NCBI GenBank assembly: GCA_008711295.1
Contig: VUYV01000069.1
Coordinates: 3,968,381 to 4,032,380, forward strand
Direction of reading: 5' to 3'
DNA: 64,000 bases
From: Anarhynchus alexandrinus
Lineage: Eukaryota; Chordata; Aves; Charadriiformes; Charadriidae
Part shown: positions 37,801 through 49,989 of the stretch, in pieces
Layout: each line of letters starts with the position of its first letter
Position numbering within the stretch: position 1 is the first letter of the stretch
Program-made: the position numbers and the translations under genes
Notes under the pieces: generated by a model
What the model was told of the DNA's origin: nothing
What the model saw: only the letters and a program-made list of their open reading frames with translations
Databases searched by the model: none

Positions 37801-39336
37801 AGTGGTTATTAATATAGAAATCTAACTAATCTTCCTCCTTTAACATTTAGAACAAATTACAGTGCACATTTCGTCGAGTAAAAATGCAGCCTCATGTCAT
37901 TCTAAATCACATTAAGAATCAGTTGAAGTTGGGGAGGTGGATGTCGAACTGTCAGATTTTAGAAAGAGTGGAAAAACTTGAGATCAGATTTTCAGCCTAC
38001 AAATTCAGATGGAAGAATTTAATCAGCCACTTTCCGTGTGCTTCACTGACTATCAGAAGTTCTGTCTGTCACATACAGATGTGGATGTGAATGTCTGATG
38101 TGTGTTTCCCAGCTCTACCTAATTGGATAACTACAGAACTGGTATTAGAATAGACAGTTAGTAGTCAGACCTGTAAACTGGACAACAGCCAAATTTGGGA
38201 TAGGAAGCTATATATTTTCAGTGTAGCTTCTGTGTCAATAAACTGGTAAAAAATATTAGCACTGAATGGATTTTTGGATACCATTTCTATTATAAAAAAT
38301 AGGTTTCTGTTGTTTGAAGGCGTAACTCTTCAATTTCCACGTGTATTAAATAGCCCTTATTTTTAGTTCGTGCACCCTGGAATTGAAGGGGAATAGACTG
38401 ACCCTTAGCAGATGCTAAGAAATGCCTATGAACCACCTCGCCCCAAAGATTTCCATTCTGAGTCACATGCCCTGGTAACCCAAAGGGAATCCCAAAGTGT
38501 TACTGGCCGCTGTCGTGGATGGAAATGAGAACATTACAAATTTTGCCACTGTAAAACACTTTCTGAGCCTGCTTCTTGTGCTATGCAAAGGCTGTTACCC
38601 CATCCAACTTGGCAAACACATCGTCCTTTATTATGTGTGCGATAGCATTAGCATCACAGACAGTGTTCATTTTCTTGCTGTTCCCCACTACAGGACACGT
38701 AGAAAAAAAGATCCGTGATCGGAGCAGACACCGTTCAGCGGGATTTGAGCGTTGACAGAGCAGGTTGAATAGTAACATACGTTTCAAACATTATATTGTA
38801 AAATTCCTGTAACACATCTGGTCAGTGCTGTTGCTAGAAGTCACAGCCTGACTCCACTGGGCACACCGTTTTGCCTCAGTTCAGTTACTCGCATATAAAT
38901 ACAGCCTAGGCAGAATGGAAAGGCAGTGAGATTTTTGAATAATTTGCTGGAGGGCTTAAAATATCTTAGTAGAACAAGACGACTATCTAAAAAAAAAAAT
39001 AAAATTCTCCTGGGTGGCACATTCATGGCTTCATGACTAATTTGAGATGGCATAATTTTAGAGATACTAAGAAATCCTGTGACGAGGACAGAGCTGCCAC
39101 ATCCTAAGATTTCAACCTACTGTCGTAATGTGAGGGTATAAGGACTCTAGAAGGGACACAATACTTGTCAATTAAATTAAAAGTGCCAGGATGGTTGTCC
39201 GTGTTGCTGAGTTCCTGAAATGGCAACGTGTCTTGTTTTCTTTCAGATGTTACCAAAATCCGTACTTTCAGCAACTAAGCTATGGAGCATTTCAGAGTCT
39301 CTCTGGGGAGATACACTTTAAATCGAATTGTGAAGT
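34896..39336. other. Unannotated noncoding stretch
   Basis: No gene or transposon recognised. It contains T runs (for example 35610-35623). The stretch around 36780-36910 has clustered homeobox- and TCF-like words and reads like a candidate conserved noncoding element (see findings). Confidence 0.45.
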
Positions 39337-39450
39337 AAGGCACAAGGTTAATTGGTTTCCGGTTCCTATTTGGTTTTGGGTAGAATTTAAAGTTTTGGGT
39401 TATGTAACCTTAAACAGTTTGAAAACAAATTATTTGTCAGCATTCTATGT
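39337..39450 (+). mobile_element. Possible L2/CR1-type LINE C-terminal relic
   Basis: Within a 119-codon open frame (39191-39550) the segment reading VNWFPVPIWFWVEFKVLGYV followed by TLNSLKTNYLSAFY closely parallels the post-reverse-transcriptase signature of L2- and CR1-group LINEs (LHWLPV-x-R-x-x-FK-x-L-x-x-x-K-A-L-N-x-x-x-P-x-Y-L). The match is by eye, covers about 35 residues and the rest of the frame does not align to anything I know. If correct it is an ancient LINE remnant, or a piece of one kept open by chance. Confidence 0.35.
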
Positions 39451-41220
39451 CTCTCTGAGACACAATGCCAAAACTCCCATTGGAAGGATGTTTAAAGTAA
39501 AGTTTATTCATGTGAGCAGGCGATCTGGTACTTGGTGTTCTCCAAAATAGTTCTTCAAACTGGCTTGTTGCCTTGGTCTGAAATAGTCCAAACAGACCAG
39601 TTTACAGGAAACAGAGGAAGACCAGATCTTATTTAGGTTCTGAGGAAGGCAAATTATGATGCGGAACAGCACTTTAAGCTATGATGGAAAACTGGTGGGA
39701 TTTTTTTGTGTGTTTTATTTTCTCTTTTTTTTGAAAAATATAGTATCACTCGTTGACCTCTTTATACCTTTTTTGGAGGAAGTGCATAAAGAATTTTTCT
39801 TTCAAGATCAAAACAAAAAAGAGAGAGAGAGATGTCTAAGTTAGGCGAGGCCCTCAAGTTAATATATTTAAAGTGAATTTATTAAGGGGGGAGGGAGTAA
39901 GGGGGTTGTAGGCCCTCTCCCCACATTTAGTGGTATGACATGTACAGTGTCATGACTGCTTTGCTGTGACGTCCTAGTGTGTCCCCTCCATCCACACACT
40001 CCTCCCTGTCAAGTACACTCTGCCTCCATCTTGAACATATTCACACTTTACTAGTTGTAAAACTAAATAAACAAAGAACAAGGCTTTTTAGCACTTTCCT
40101 GGAAATCCAAAGTGTTCCAGATTCTTAACTGTAATACCACTTGAGAGTAGGGTGTGCCTTATTAAACTAATGATACTACACAACCTGTCTGAAATCTTGA
40201 TATTGAGGTCTTCCAAGATGCAGCTATATTTATTCTGCATAATAATAATGATTTGAAAAGAATATTCAGCAGCATTGAAATGCTCCTTCTCTGGCAAACA
40301 AATCCTGGGTTTCTGATGGATTATTACTGCTGTTCTAGGGGCAAAATGGGTTGAATGTATTCTTTTACTGTCTTACCAACCACCAGGACACAGCAATGCC
40401 AGATGGTTGGAGTTTATAGCCAGCACTTTATGTACATTAAAAAATATTTAATGACACTCTAATCATGCTCGAGAGTAGCCTGGATTCAGAAATAATGTCT
40501 CAGCCACCAATCACCTGCAAACAATGAATAACCCCTGAGAAAGAGTGCCAGAAAAAACAAGAGATTGTGTATACCTTCCTGGAATTATGAACAGATTTTT
40601 GACTTGATGGAAATTCAAGTAGTGTCGAAAGTTGTGGAAAGGAAAGGTGTAGAAGGGCCATATATATAATAACCCAGAAACACAGCTATAATATCAGGAA
40701 CAGAAATGTTTAAGTTTAGCATGACAAGAAGTGTGAAGAAATTGAGTTGAAGTGTAGCTAGATACGGAGATAGTGTCTCATTGAAAATTTTCACCTCATG
40801 CCTGGAAAAGGTCTTTAGAAACTTTAAATAAGAAGAAAAGGACACAAATATTATACTACTTGAGTCACACCAGATTTGAAGATGACATTTTCATGTCTTC
40901 TGAAAGTGTTAGAGACCTTGAAATTATAAGTAAAGAGCCAAGTGCAGAAAAATAAAGACAGTAGAGTAAGGATAAGTATGTGGGATGTAAAAAATTAGGC
41001 AAAGGCAATTATTTTTAAAAAGTTGTTCATGTACAACCTGTTTACACTCCAATAGAGAGAGCTCATCAATCATTAAAATTGCTTCACGCTTCCCAAAATA
41101 AGAGCCTGTTTTCATTACTTGTAGTTTTGCCAAGCCTGAAACATCTGTTCTAAGATTTCCCATACAGATTGAATTTTTGGAAAATTTCAATCCCGATAGA
41201 TAAGTTTCTTCCAAGAACAA
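39451..41220. other. Unannotated noncoding stretch
   Basis: No gene or transposon recognised. Short purine runs occur (GAGAGAGA at about 39821-39831 and G runs at 39886-39905). Confidence 0.45.
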
Positions 41221-41340
41221 GATTAGACTGAAAAATGTGATGACTTATCCAGGGCCACAATGGAAAATTGAAAGAGATGAACTAAGTCTGCACCTTAGAA
41301 ATTGTAGCGTAGTGTCTCAGTCACGAGGTAGCTCTTCTTT
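41221..41340 (-). repeat. MIR-like SINE relic, antisense
   Basis: In plus-strand reading 'gtgatgacttatccagggccacaatgg' then 'gaaagagatgaactaagtctgcacc' follow the reverse complement of a MIR/CORE-SINE (gacttgcccaaggtcacacagc ... cagagccgggattcgaacccag), ending with degenerate tRNA-like head sequence to about 41340. High divergence implies an old insertion. Confidence 0.5.
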
Positions 41341-44300
41341 ACAAATCAACATGGTATGTATGTTTCATAATTCAACGTGATTTACTAAAAATCTGTGTCC
41401 CTGGAGAGAAGCACCTGCCAAAGTTATTTTTTTGTATTAACCCCGCCACACTTTAAACACAATAGTCACGTAAAATTGCAAGAGCATAACTAAGTAGCTG
41501 TGGTATCTCTTGGCTGTAATACGTTGCCAGTTATCAGGCTGTGATAACGTGGAAGCTAGAAAGGAGGGAATTGATCTTGAAGGTTTTTTCTTCATGTATA
41601 TCTCATTATTATTAATTACCATAAATAATACAACTGCATTTGTAGTTGTACAGTGTTGGAAAAATAGAAACTGTGTCAGAACATGATAGAGCTGCAGAAT
41701 TACTATTAGGAAAGGTTTTATTTTTCTCAAAAGAAAGTTAGTTACACCAAGAGATTTCAGTTCAGTTGTCAAAAGAGCCATCTAGAGTTCATTGTTAATA
41801 GAATTGGAGAGGAGCCTTATGTAAAACCCAAATTTAGCCCTCTCTATTAGGAGGAAACCTGGATCATGAGCCCAGCTTCACACTTTGGGCCCATTTCCAT
41901 AAAATTCAGAGGGGCTTAGTTCAACATACACTGTTTAAGATGCATGTAATTCAAATAGCCTTCTGTAGAGAATCTTCGGTGCATTCATCCTTCCACAAAG
42001 AGGTTCTCCATAAAAGCTCTTTCTTTCAAGCCTGATAGCTCCTGCACATGAATAACTTTCACCATAGGAACTCACTGAGGCAGCAAACCCTGAACTTAGT
42101 GTCTTTTCAGAAATAACAGGCTCTTGGAACAATATTCTCTTAGCTCCCTTCAGAAGCAATTAACTGCTTCAAGTACACCTGGAGCTTATTAAGTCTGGGA
42201 GAGGCCTTAAAGCTACAGTTCACATTTCACTTCAGTCTGGTAAGAAATCAAATAAAAGGGTGATTTTAAGCAGTCAGGTAATGCTTATTCCATATTTCTG
42301 GAAAGCAAAATATTCTATAGAAGGTGCTTGCTTCCTTTGGCAAAAGAAACCCTATTTCCAGCTTAGGAAGCTTCATATCGTATGAATATTTCATTTCCCT
42401 TCACTTTAACTGGAGAAAATGTACAGTAGGACATTTTAAAGGCTTTTCTCAGTTTCCAGCTGTGTGATCTACACAGCCACATAAAGATCTATGGCATCTG
42501 CCAAGACTGCCTGCTTTCAGAAGTGACATAGGTGTAGCTATGGTCACCGGCTTGTCGGGACTGTGAGATGGCTGATTACGGCACCGCAGTATCAAGTTAT
42601 TAAGTGATAATGATACTTGATGATATCCATTAATTAAAACCACCAAAGTAATGACAGCTGTGTCACTCTAAATATTCCCATTTTGGCTTTGAGTCTATTC
42701 TCAGCACAAGGATGATTTGGAGAAAAATCTAATAAAATTATGTAGTCACTTTGTTTGGAAAGTGCATGTATGCTCTCTGCTGAAATTTGTGTCCCTCAGA
42801 CTACACCAATTCACAAAGTGTGTCATTACCTGGATGTGAATTTCTTCTTCTCTTAGAAAGTGAATAAAAACAGAAAATTGTTTGGAGAAATTAAAAGCAA
42901 TTAAAGAATATCTAGGGCTTTAGCTTTCTTTGAAAACTAGGATAAGGTTTTTTGATGGTCCAAAGTCCTGATGGTCAAAGAGGACAAGAAATGGCAGGAG
43001 TAAGTACATTTGAGTATCTGGCATTGAACAGACAGATTTCATACTCTGATCACACCAATGACATCATGTGACAACTTCAACGTGACAACATTTGATCACA
43101 CTCTAGGTAAAATCACAAAGATGTGGATGAGGTAACCCTGAAATAAACTTCTTGCTTTGGTAAAGTTGCATGGCTCTGAGACAGCCAGAGTCAATCTAAC
43201 TGGGATCTAGCAGAAAGAGTAAAATACTGATTTCTAATATGAAAGAGCCAAGAGTTAAATGTAAGCATAATGCACTTCAGAATGAATGTGCCAAATCAAT
43301 GTGGTCAGCTTTATTAGCTAATAGAGGCTGTAGACAGCAGATCAACCCCTTCCTGGAAGATGGATGAGAACTGACCTGCGTTTCACTCTTGGTCCATAGC
43401 TTGCCTTACAACTGGCAAGGAGTGTTTATACCGGTTTAAAGAATAGTGGTTTTTTGTTGGTGGTCTAAAGGCTCCACATAAGGTCCAGATGATGTTCTGT
43501 GAAGTGGAAAATAATGCATGATTGAGGAGCCAAGGACATATAGATATGTATGAAATTTGGGTAGATAGCCTTTCATCTGGCATTCCCTAATATGTGAATC
43601 CTGTCTGAAACACTGGCTATTCGACTTTAATGTTCTTTGAACATATTTAAAATAAGCACAATATAAATGATATTCGCTTAAATTGGCACTTCTCCTGGGA
43701 CTTGATTGCCTTAGAGCATTTTTAATAACTTACAGACATTATATGAATGTAATGGAAAACTGTCTATTGTTCTTCCACTGGCCAAGGAGCATTTGCCTTA
43801 ATAAGAGTACCAGGATGTTTTGTGACTCTCTCTCCAAAAAGCAGCTCCAGCGGGCTGAGAGCAGAAAGAAAGACTAGGGTGACCATGGCATTGTTTTAAT
43901 CCCATCAAACTGGGCAAAGACATCACAGTATACACACAAGAGTAAACTAAGTGAAAATACCAACCTAGCTCAAAGTGAGACATTCACCTGTGTTCCTATT
44001 ATCAGTAACTCTCCCAAGGTTGGCATGGGATCGCTCTGTATGATTTCAGCACACTCAGGAGAAAACACAGAGTCACTCTGGGAACACTGATGAGAGTGAG
44101 GACACGGGTCTCAAAGAAAGCAATGGTAAAGTTGGGAGGTTATTCTCAGAGCATGACTGGTAGCTTGAAGAGTAGCATCAGGCTTGTATTTAAATATTTT
44201 CTGTTCTCATCTGTTTATCTGGTGTTTTGATAAGTAGCTGAGCACTGCCATAATGAAAGTGTCCTGGAAGTAGTGCTACACTGACTCTTCAATTCACATT

Positions 44301-45382
44301 TTCTCAATATCTATTGCATCCTAAATTTAGAAATGATTTTATTAGTTAACTTTTTTTTTTTTTCAGGATTTTTCTAGTGATGGTGGTGGGTGTTGATCGC
44401 ATTGATCCTTTTTACTATTTTTTCTTATGTCAGTTGAACTGGTTGTGGTGTTAATGGTGAGTAACAGTCTGAGCGGTTTTTTTTTTTTTGGCTGTATAAC
44501 ACAGCACCCATTAAAATTAGGTAAATTAAACTAAGATAATAATAATAAATAAATAAAAATGGGTAATAATTTCATAGGTTTTTTGTTTCCGATTTATTGT
44601 GTAGATAACTGTTGAGACTTACTGTAGTTTTTTTAAAGTTAATTGTTACAACATAACAGGAATACAGTATAATACTTAAAAGTAGGACTGGAAAAGAAAA
44701 GTTGTATAGAAAAAACAATGCTATGTGAACAGCACAAGAGAAATAAGAGAAATGGGAAGAAAAATATTTGAGAGGCCTGCAAATTCATTTCACTACGGCT
44801 TTGGGAAATGTGTGTGTTTTTGTGGGATTTCGTATTTTACAAATGAGACAGAAAGTGAGAGCCTACATATTTGACAATTGACTTTATCAATTGTATATAT
44901 TTGCATTTATAACTGAAGTGAACTTTTACTTTTGGAAGTGTTCAACTACAGTAATTGCTAGGAAGAAGTTATGAGTCAACTTTATGTTCAACTATTACCA
45001 ATAAGGTTACATTTTCCATGTAATACGTTTCTTTCTTTTTGTATTAGGTTTGCTGGAGTCCTTCTCCCCCGCTCCCTCAGATTAGCTTATTTCTGTTTTT
45101 TAAAGAGACTTTAGCAGAAGAGAGGAAAGCAGTTTAGATCCAGTCTCTGTGAAAGCAGTTTCATTCAGTAAGAAGTTATCTTCTTTTAGCTTGCATTTTT
45201 GTGCTTATGCCAGGCAGGAAAAGGATGTGGTGTTGGGCTTTGAAGATTATTGCTTTTATTTTGTCTGCTTTATGCGATGTTTTGCAGCTATCTTGAAAAA
45301 TCATATACAAAATAAAAATGTTTTAGCAGTTATTCTGGGTGTTGGTTTTATATCTAAGAGTGTCTAGCAGACAGTCTTTCAG
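41341..45382. other. Unannotated noncoding stretch
   Basis: No gene recognised. T runs at 44351-44363 and 44477-44489 and an (AATA)n-like tract at 44535-44559 are the only simple features. The 114-codon minus-strand frame at 41437-41781 is hydrophobic but has no recognisable family. Confidence 0.45.
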
Positions 45383-45439
45383 TACCAATGGATTTTTCAT
45401 GAGTCTTAAGCTTTAATGCTTCCAGAAGATGTTCTTCAG
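45383..45439 (+). other. Splice-flanked noncoding segment A
   Basis: An acceptor-like tract (tagcagacagtctttcag) ends at 45382 and a consensus donor (TTCAG|GTAAGT) follows 45439. All three frames contain stops, so if spliced it would be a noncoding or UTR exon. It lies 357 bp upstream of a second splice-flanked noncoding segment. Confidence 0.2.
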
Positions 45440-45796
45440 GTAAGTCTTCAGGCCCTGCTTCTGCAATTTAATCCACTCAGGTGAAATCATGTGAAGGCCC
45501 ATTCACTTCAAATAACTTGCAGGTACCTAATGTTTTCAGGTCACTATTTAGATCTTCAAAGCCTTTGCTCTGCTGCTGTTGTATGGATCCAAGGGGCTTC
45601 CTATACTTGACATATATTTCTGGATATCACAACCATAGTCTAGGTGGTGCCAAACAGGCTAATGGTTAAATACCTGAAGATTTCGCAAATTCATCTTTTG
45701 CCTCTTACATTTAATCATGTAGATATCCTCAAAACATACTTACTGTATGATTCCTTTCATGAAAGGGACCTACAAAGAATTTGGTTTTGCTCCCAG

Positions 45797-45906
45797 TTGC
45801 TCTAAGCACTACACCATGGGAATGCTCTCCAACGACCTGAGAGACTGAGTCAGTCAGAGGTGGGATTTGAGTGTGGGTCTCCTGCAGTCCCTGGTGTGTG
45901 CTCCAG
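45797..45906 (+). other. Splice-flanked noncoding segment B
   Basis: A near-ideal acceptor (gaatttggttttgctcccag, ending 45796) and a consensus donor (GCTCCAG|GTGAGT) bracket 110 bp with stops in every frame. Much of it is SINE-like (see 45799-45925), so an exonised SINE in a long noncoding RNA is one reading. The other is coincidence. Confidence 0.22.
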
Positions 45907-45925
45907 GTGAGTCTACTGGGCGTAA
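45799..45925 (-). repeat. tRNA-derived SINE-like fragment
   Basis: 'gctctaagcactacaccatgg' at about 45800 resembles the reverse complement of a tRNA-derived box A region, and 'ggtgggatttgagtgtgggtct' at about 45860 that of a box B region, as in MIR-class elements read antisense. The two are in the wrong order for a single antisense copy, so they may come from two fragments. Confidence 0.35.
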
Positions 45926-48437
45926 TACCTACACTGTCTAATTTATTACTCCCGGCTCTGTGCTGTGGTCATGGGGATTAACCTGTATTAGGAGCCTGAA
46001 ATGAGAAGAGAGTTCACATCTGAGAACCTCAGCAGGGGACAGAGTCAATCAGTGCCCAGCCAGGAGATGGGTGGCTCCCTGCCTGGGAGTGCTGATAGAT
46101 ATCCTTATTCACATTTCCTACTTTGTGTCATTTCCCTGCCTTCGGTGGATGTTATTCTCACAAGCCTATTTCTTCGGGAGCTTCAAGGCAGCGGCAGCCC
46201 ATGTGCCTGTCGCAGCATTACAGATTCCACCAAGCAGCAGGGTAATTAGGTTCAACGTTGCAACAATTTACTTTGAAGTCCATTACGTGGACATAGCCTT
46301 GTTAGTTTATCTCTGAAGCCTGGAGAATGGAATACAGGGATAATTATCAAGAACGGTAGAAAAGACAGCCCCAACAAATAATGTCAGGAAAATTAGGAGG
46401 TCTCAAAATAAAGGAATTGACCTTGTAGTGTATAAATAATGACAAACAGTGGGACAAAGGTTGCGCTTTTATTTTGAGAAATGAGACAAAGGACCTGACA
46501 ATACTCACAGATAAATAGAAGCATAACATCCACAGCAACCCCAACTGTCAGAGGTCATTCTGGAGTCACATTTTACAAGTCACAGGCTTCAAGACTTCTT
46601 TGGTAATATTTCAGCAAATAAAACAAAACTGAACTTCCAAGATTTCTCACTAACCGTAGCAGCTATTCATCATTCTAAATCTCTACCGGCATTTTCAGAG
46701 CTTTTCTGTCACAGCCACCGGAGTGGCAGGAAATTCCTGTACGGAGCTTGTCGTTTCACCCAGCAGTTCCAATTACTTCGGTCCTTGACTGCAGCTTTGA
46801 CAGCATCACTTCTGAGCCATCCAGCAGTGTGATAAAAATTAGGAAACAACAAAAACAATGCGTGGCTTTTGAATAGACTGTTCCTTAAAAAAGTGTTTGA
46901 ATATGTGTCAGTTAATTACCATGCTCCATGGTCATAAACCAGAGCGGATTTTACCATTTGTATTTCTTTTATCTGTAGTTAAGCATTTCTTCTCTGAGAC
47001 CTGTCACAATAACTGATACCTGTGTCTTCATTGTGAGGTAGAGTTGGGTTTTTTAACTATGATTGGAATTATCCTATACTTTATAATGAGTATAAATGGA
47101 TTTTTAAAAATAACCAAGTATGGTCAGAAATTCCTTGAGGTTTTCATAGACAACACTTTTGCATTTTAATCATGAACAATTTGAGGTACATGTAGAGAAC
47201 TATTTTGAATGTATTAAAAATTTGAAGTAGAGAATAGAAAAAAAAATAGAAAAACATGAAAGTAGAAAATTTTCATCAGAAAATACTGTTGCTGTTTTGC
47301 CACACACTTGTAATTAATTAATAGTCTGTGTTTTGAGTATAGTCATAGCCTTGCTACTTGAAAGAGTTCCTTGGGAACAGGTTTTACAATAACAAAATTT
47401 ATTAACGTATTTGTGTCCACTGGACTTGCAAAGATCAATTTCCAGGAGAGTCTGAATAAAACCATGACAGTCCTGCTGAATTCTGTGAAGCCTTAAGACT
47501 GAGTTTCCCTTTGTTAAAAATCAAAATGTGTCAGAAATCTACTGACTCAGAATAAAATTGCAGGTTACATTTTCACCCTTGGGCTTAATCAAACATGTGG
47601 TGTAATATCAAATTTATTGTGTACTTTTGCTTTGAGCTTTGCTGACATTTCAATGCCATCAGCTGTAGAAATGTCGAAAAATGTGATTGTCTTTTTCTGC
47701 ATTTGGATATGGTGCCATAGTTCACCTTGGCTTTAACAAGTTTCATGATATTGTCCATTTTTTAAGCTGATAGAGGCCATTTTAAAGATCATATTTGTGT
47801 ATATAAAGAATCTCATATTACTAAAGTTATTATAATGAAAACTACTGTACTACTTTTCACATGTTACTATATTGTTGATTTTAAAGTCCACAGTTCTTGA
47901 TTACCATATTTGTGAATGCAAAGATTATGAGATGGAATACGATAACTATATAAATATATTTTTTGCTATTTTCTTCCTTCCAGATATTCATAGTTGTTAT
48001 CTTTAAGACCCCAAAGCATATTTTTTATCTTAATCAAACAAATAAATAAACATATACAAAATAGATGCATTCAGTGTAATCTTGCAGTTACACTTTGTTT
48101 TTCAAGCAGATAAAAAGCTGTCAAGTGGCCAGTATGCATGCATTATGCCCACATAGATGTATAACGTATATATATTTTTTTAGTGTATGTATATAAAAAT
48201 GCATCAAACAAAGTAAAGGATTGAAATCTTATTTGCTTCCTGTATTAGTTATATTGTGAAGAATACCGTTCATCTATATTTGGAATGAGTGTTGAGTTTT
48301 CTGCTATTCATTTCTTATTTTATTCAGGCATCTCAATTTTGTGAAAAAATCTTAATAGTGATTAGAAAAATATAACCTTTTTTGCATTTGATATAAAAAT
48401 GAAAAGAAAGTAATTCTTACTCAACAACACCCTGTCT
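45926..48437. other. Unannotated noncoding stretch
   Basis: No gene or transposon recognised. The part at about 46640-46900 keeps several CpGs and looks more constrained than its neighbours, but I cannot show conservation from one sequence. Confidence 0.45.
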
Positions 48438-48575
48438 TCAAGGATCTCAAAGTAGCTCATATATGCTGGAAATGAATGTTTGCACACACTGGTGATGTAG
48501 GTATTATTACCGTATTTAAAAAACATGAAAGTTGGGACATGGGAGGACTATATGGTTAGATCCACGGATCTAGGT
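48438..48575 (-). repeat. MIR-like SINE relic, antisense
   Basis: Plus-strand reading gives 'aaggatctcaaagtagctcat', then 'actggtgatgtaggtattattac', then 'gggaggactatatggttagatcc'. This is the order of the reverse complement of a MIR/CORE-type SINE: 'ggatctcaaagcgcttta', 'gtgaggtaggtattatta', then the region complementary to the core. It is one of the better-preserved SINE relics here, although the middle is degraded. Confidence 0.6.
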
Positions 48576-49606
48576 GACTAACTGCATCCTTATATTGAAA
48601 GTCCTCTCAGCTCACATGCTCACATACAGAGGTTGTGGCAATAGCAGATCTCCTATGTATGGCAAACCCTGCTTGTCCCAGCTGTCCACAGGGGACATAG
48701 GGATGGTAATTCCCTACATTGGTGGTGTCTTTCAAGACCCTTTGTCATGAAACCATTCCCTCATCTGCCATCTAATCAGGATGGTGTGTATACTCTTTTT
48801 AATAGAAGTTTCCACCAGCTAAGTTACCTGGACACCCATTTTCAAATACGTCCAGACGTGTTTGTCTCAATACTGCTGACCTAGTAGACACTCATGTGCT
48901 GCAATATCGCAACTAAAAAGATGTGTTTCAAGCACAGCATTAATATAGAACTTACGCAAAATTTGCATCAGCTTGCACAGGATCTTATGCCATAACTGAG
49001 AAAATGCAGCTCTACTGAAAGCCAGTGCTAAAACTTTAAAGCTGTTTTTTCTTCATGTTTTGTTGCTGATGCCCTTTAGGAAATCAAATTCTTTATTTTC
49101 TTTCTGTAACTATGAAGTCCATATGAATTGCTACTTATTCAGTGCCATGTGAATATCAGTGATTACCTTTTAACATAAGTGCAACTCAAAAGATTATTAC
49201 ACTCTGATTAGTGCTTGTTATTATTGTTTGTTTCTAGGCTCCTGTTTTTCTGCAGACCCTCATCTGCTGCCTACGGAGAATGCTGGATAGCATATGAAAC
49301 AGAAATGAGCTTTAAGTGACATTCACACCTCCTAATCTGAGCTATTTGCAATTATTTTATAATCTTACAAGAGAAGCATTAACAGCTGATTGAGACTACA
49401 AATGCTGCAGGTAACAGCCACAAGGATAAGTGATGGAGAGCCTACTGTTGCAGGTCTGGCTGGGATCCTTCCAATTGTAAGCCAAATGTTAAACACACTC
49501 TACGACTGACTACATTCTGAACTGTTTTTTGGCAGTCCTCCTAAATGCAGAGTGACTTTGCAGCAGTGAGTATTGAAAGCTATCACGTTATCCAAACTTC
49601 TGTGTT
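48576..49606. other. Unannotated noncoding stretch
   Basis: About 1 kb between a SINE relic and the LTR fragment, with no recognised gene or repeat. Confidence 0.45.
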
Positions 49607-49942
49607 TGTGCTGGTTTTAGCTGCGGTAGAGTTAATTTTCTTCATAGTAGCTAATATGGGCCTGTGTTTTGAAGTTGTGCTGAAAACAGTGTTGATAATA
49701 CAGGGATTTTTTAGTTATTGCTGAGCAGTGCTTACACAGAGTTAAAGCCTTTTCTGCTTCTCACACCACCCCGAGAGCAAGAAGGCTGGGGGTGCACAAG
49801 AAGCTGGGAGAGGGCACAGCTGGGACAGCTGACCCCAACTGATCAAAGCAATATTCCATAGCATACAACATCATGCTCAGCATATAAAGTTGGAGGAAGA
49901 AGAAGGAAGGGGCAGACATTCGGAGTTATGGCATTTGTAGAC
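49607..49942 (+). mobile_element. Endogenous retrovirus LTR, 3'-truncated (avian family)
   Basis: The start 'tgtgctggttttagctgcgg' and following text match a very common bird LTR that begins TGT(C/G)CTGGTTT and continues through 'gagttaattttcttc', 'gctgagcagtgcttacacag' and 'ttctgcttctcacaccaccc'. It carries a likely core promoter with TATAAA at 49883-49888. The sequence stops matching at about 49942, so the rest of the LTR, including the poly(A) region and the 3' terminus, is missing. No gag, pol or env sequence is present. The 3' loss means no target-site duplication can be tested. The following sequence is old CR1, so a deletion joined the two. Confidence 0.85.
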
Positions 49943-49989
49943 ACGTGTAGAATTAGTAGATGTGAATATATATGATATATTGTGTGAGG

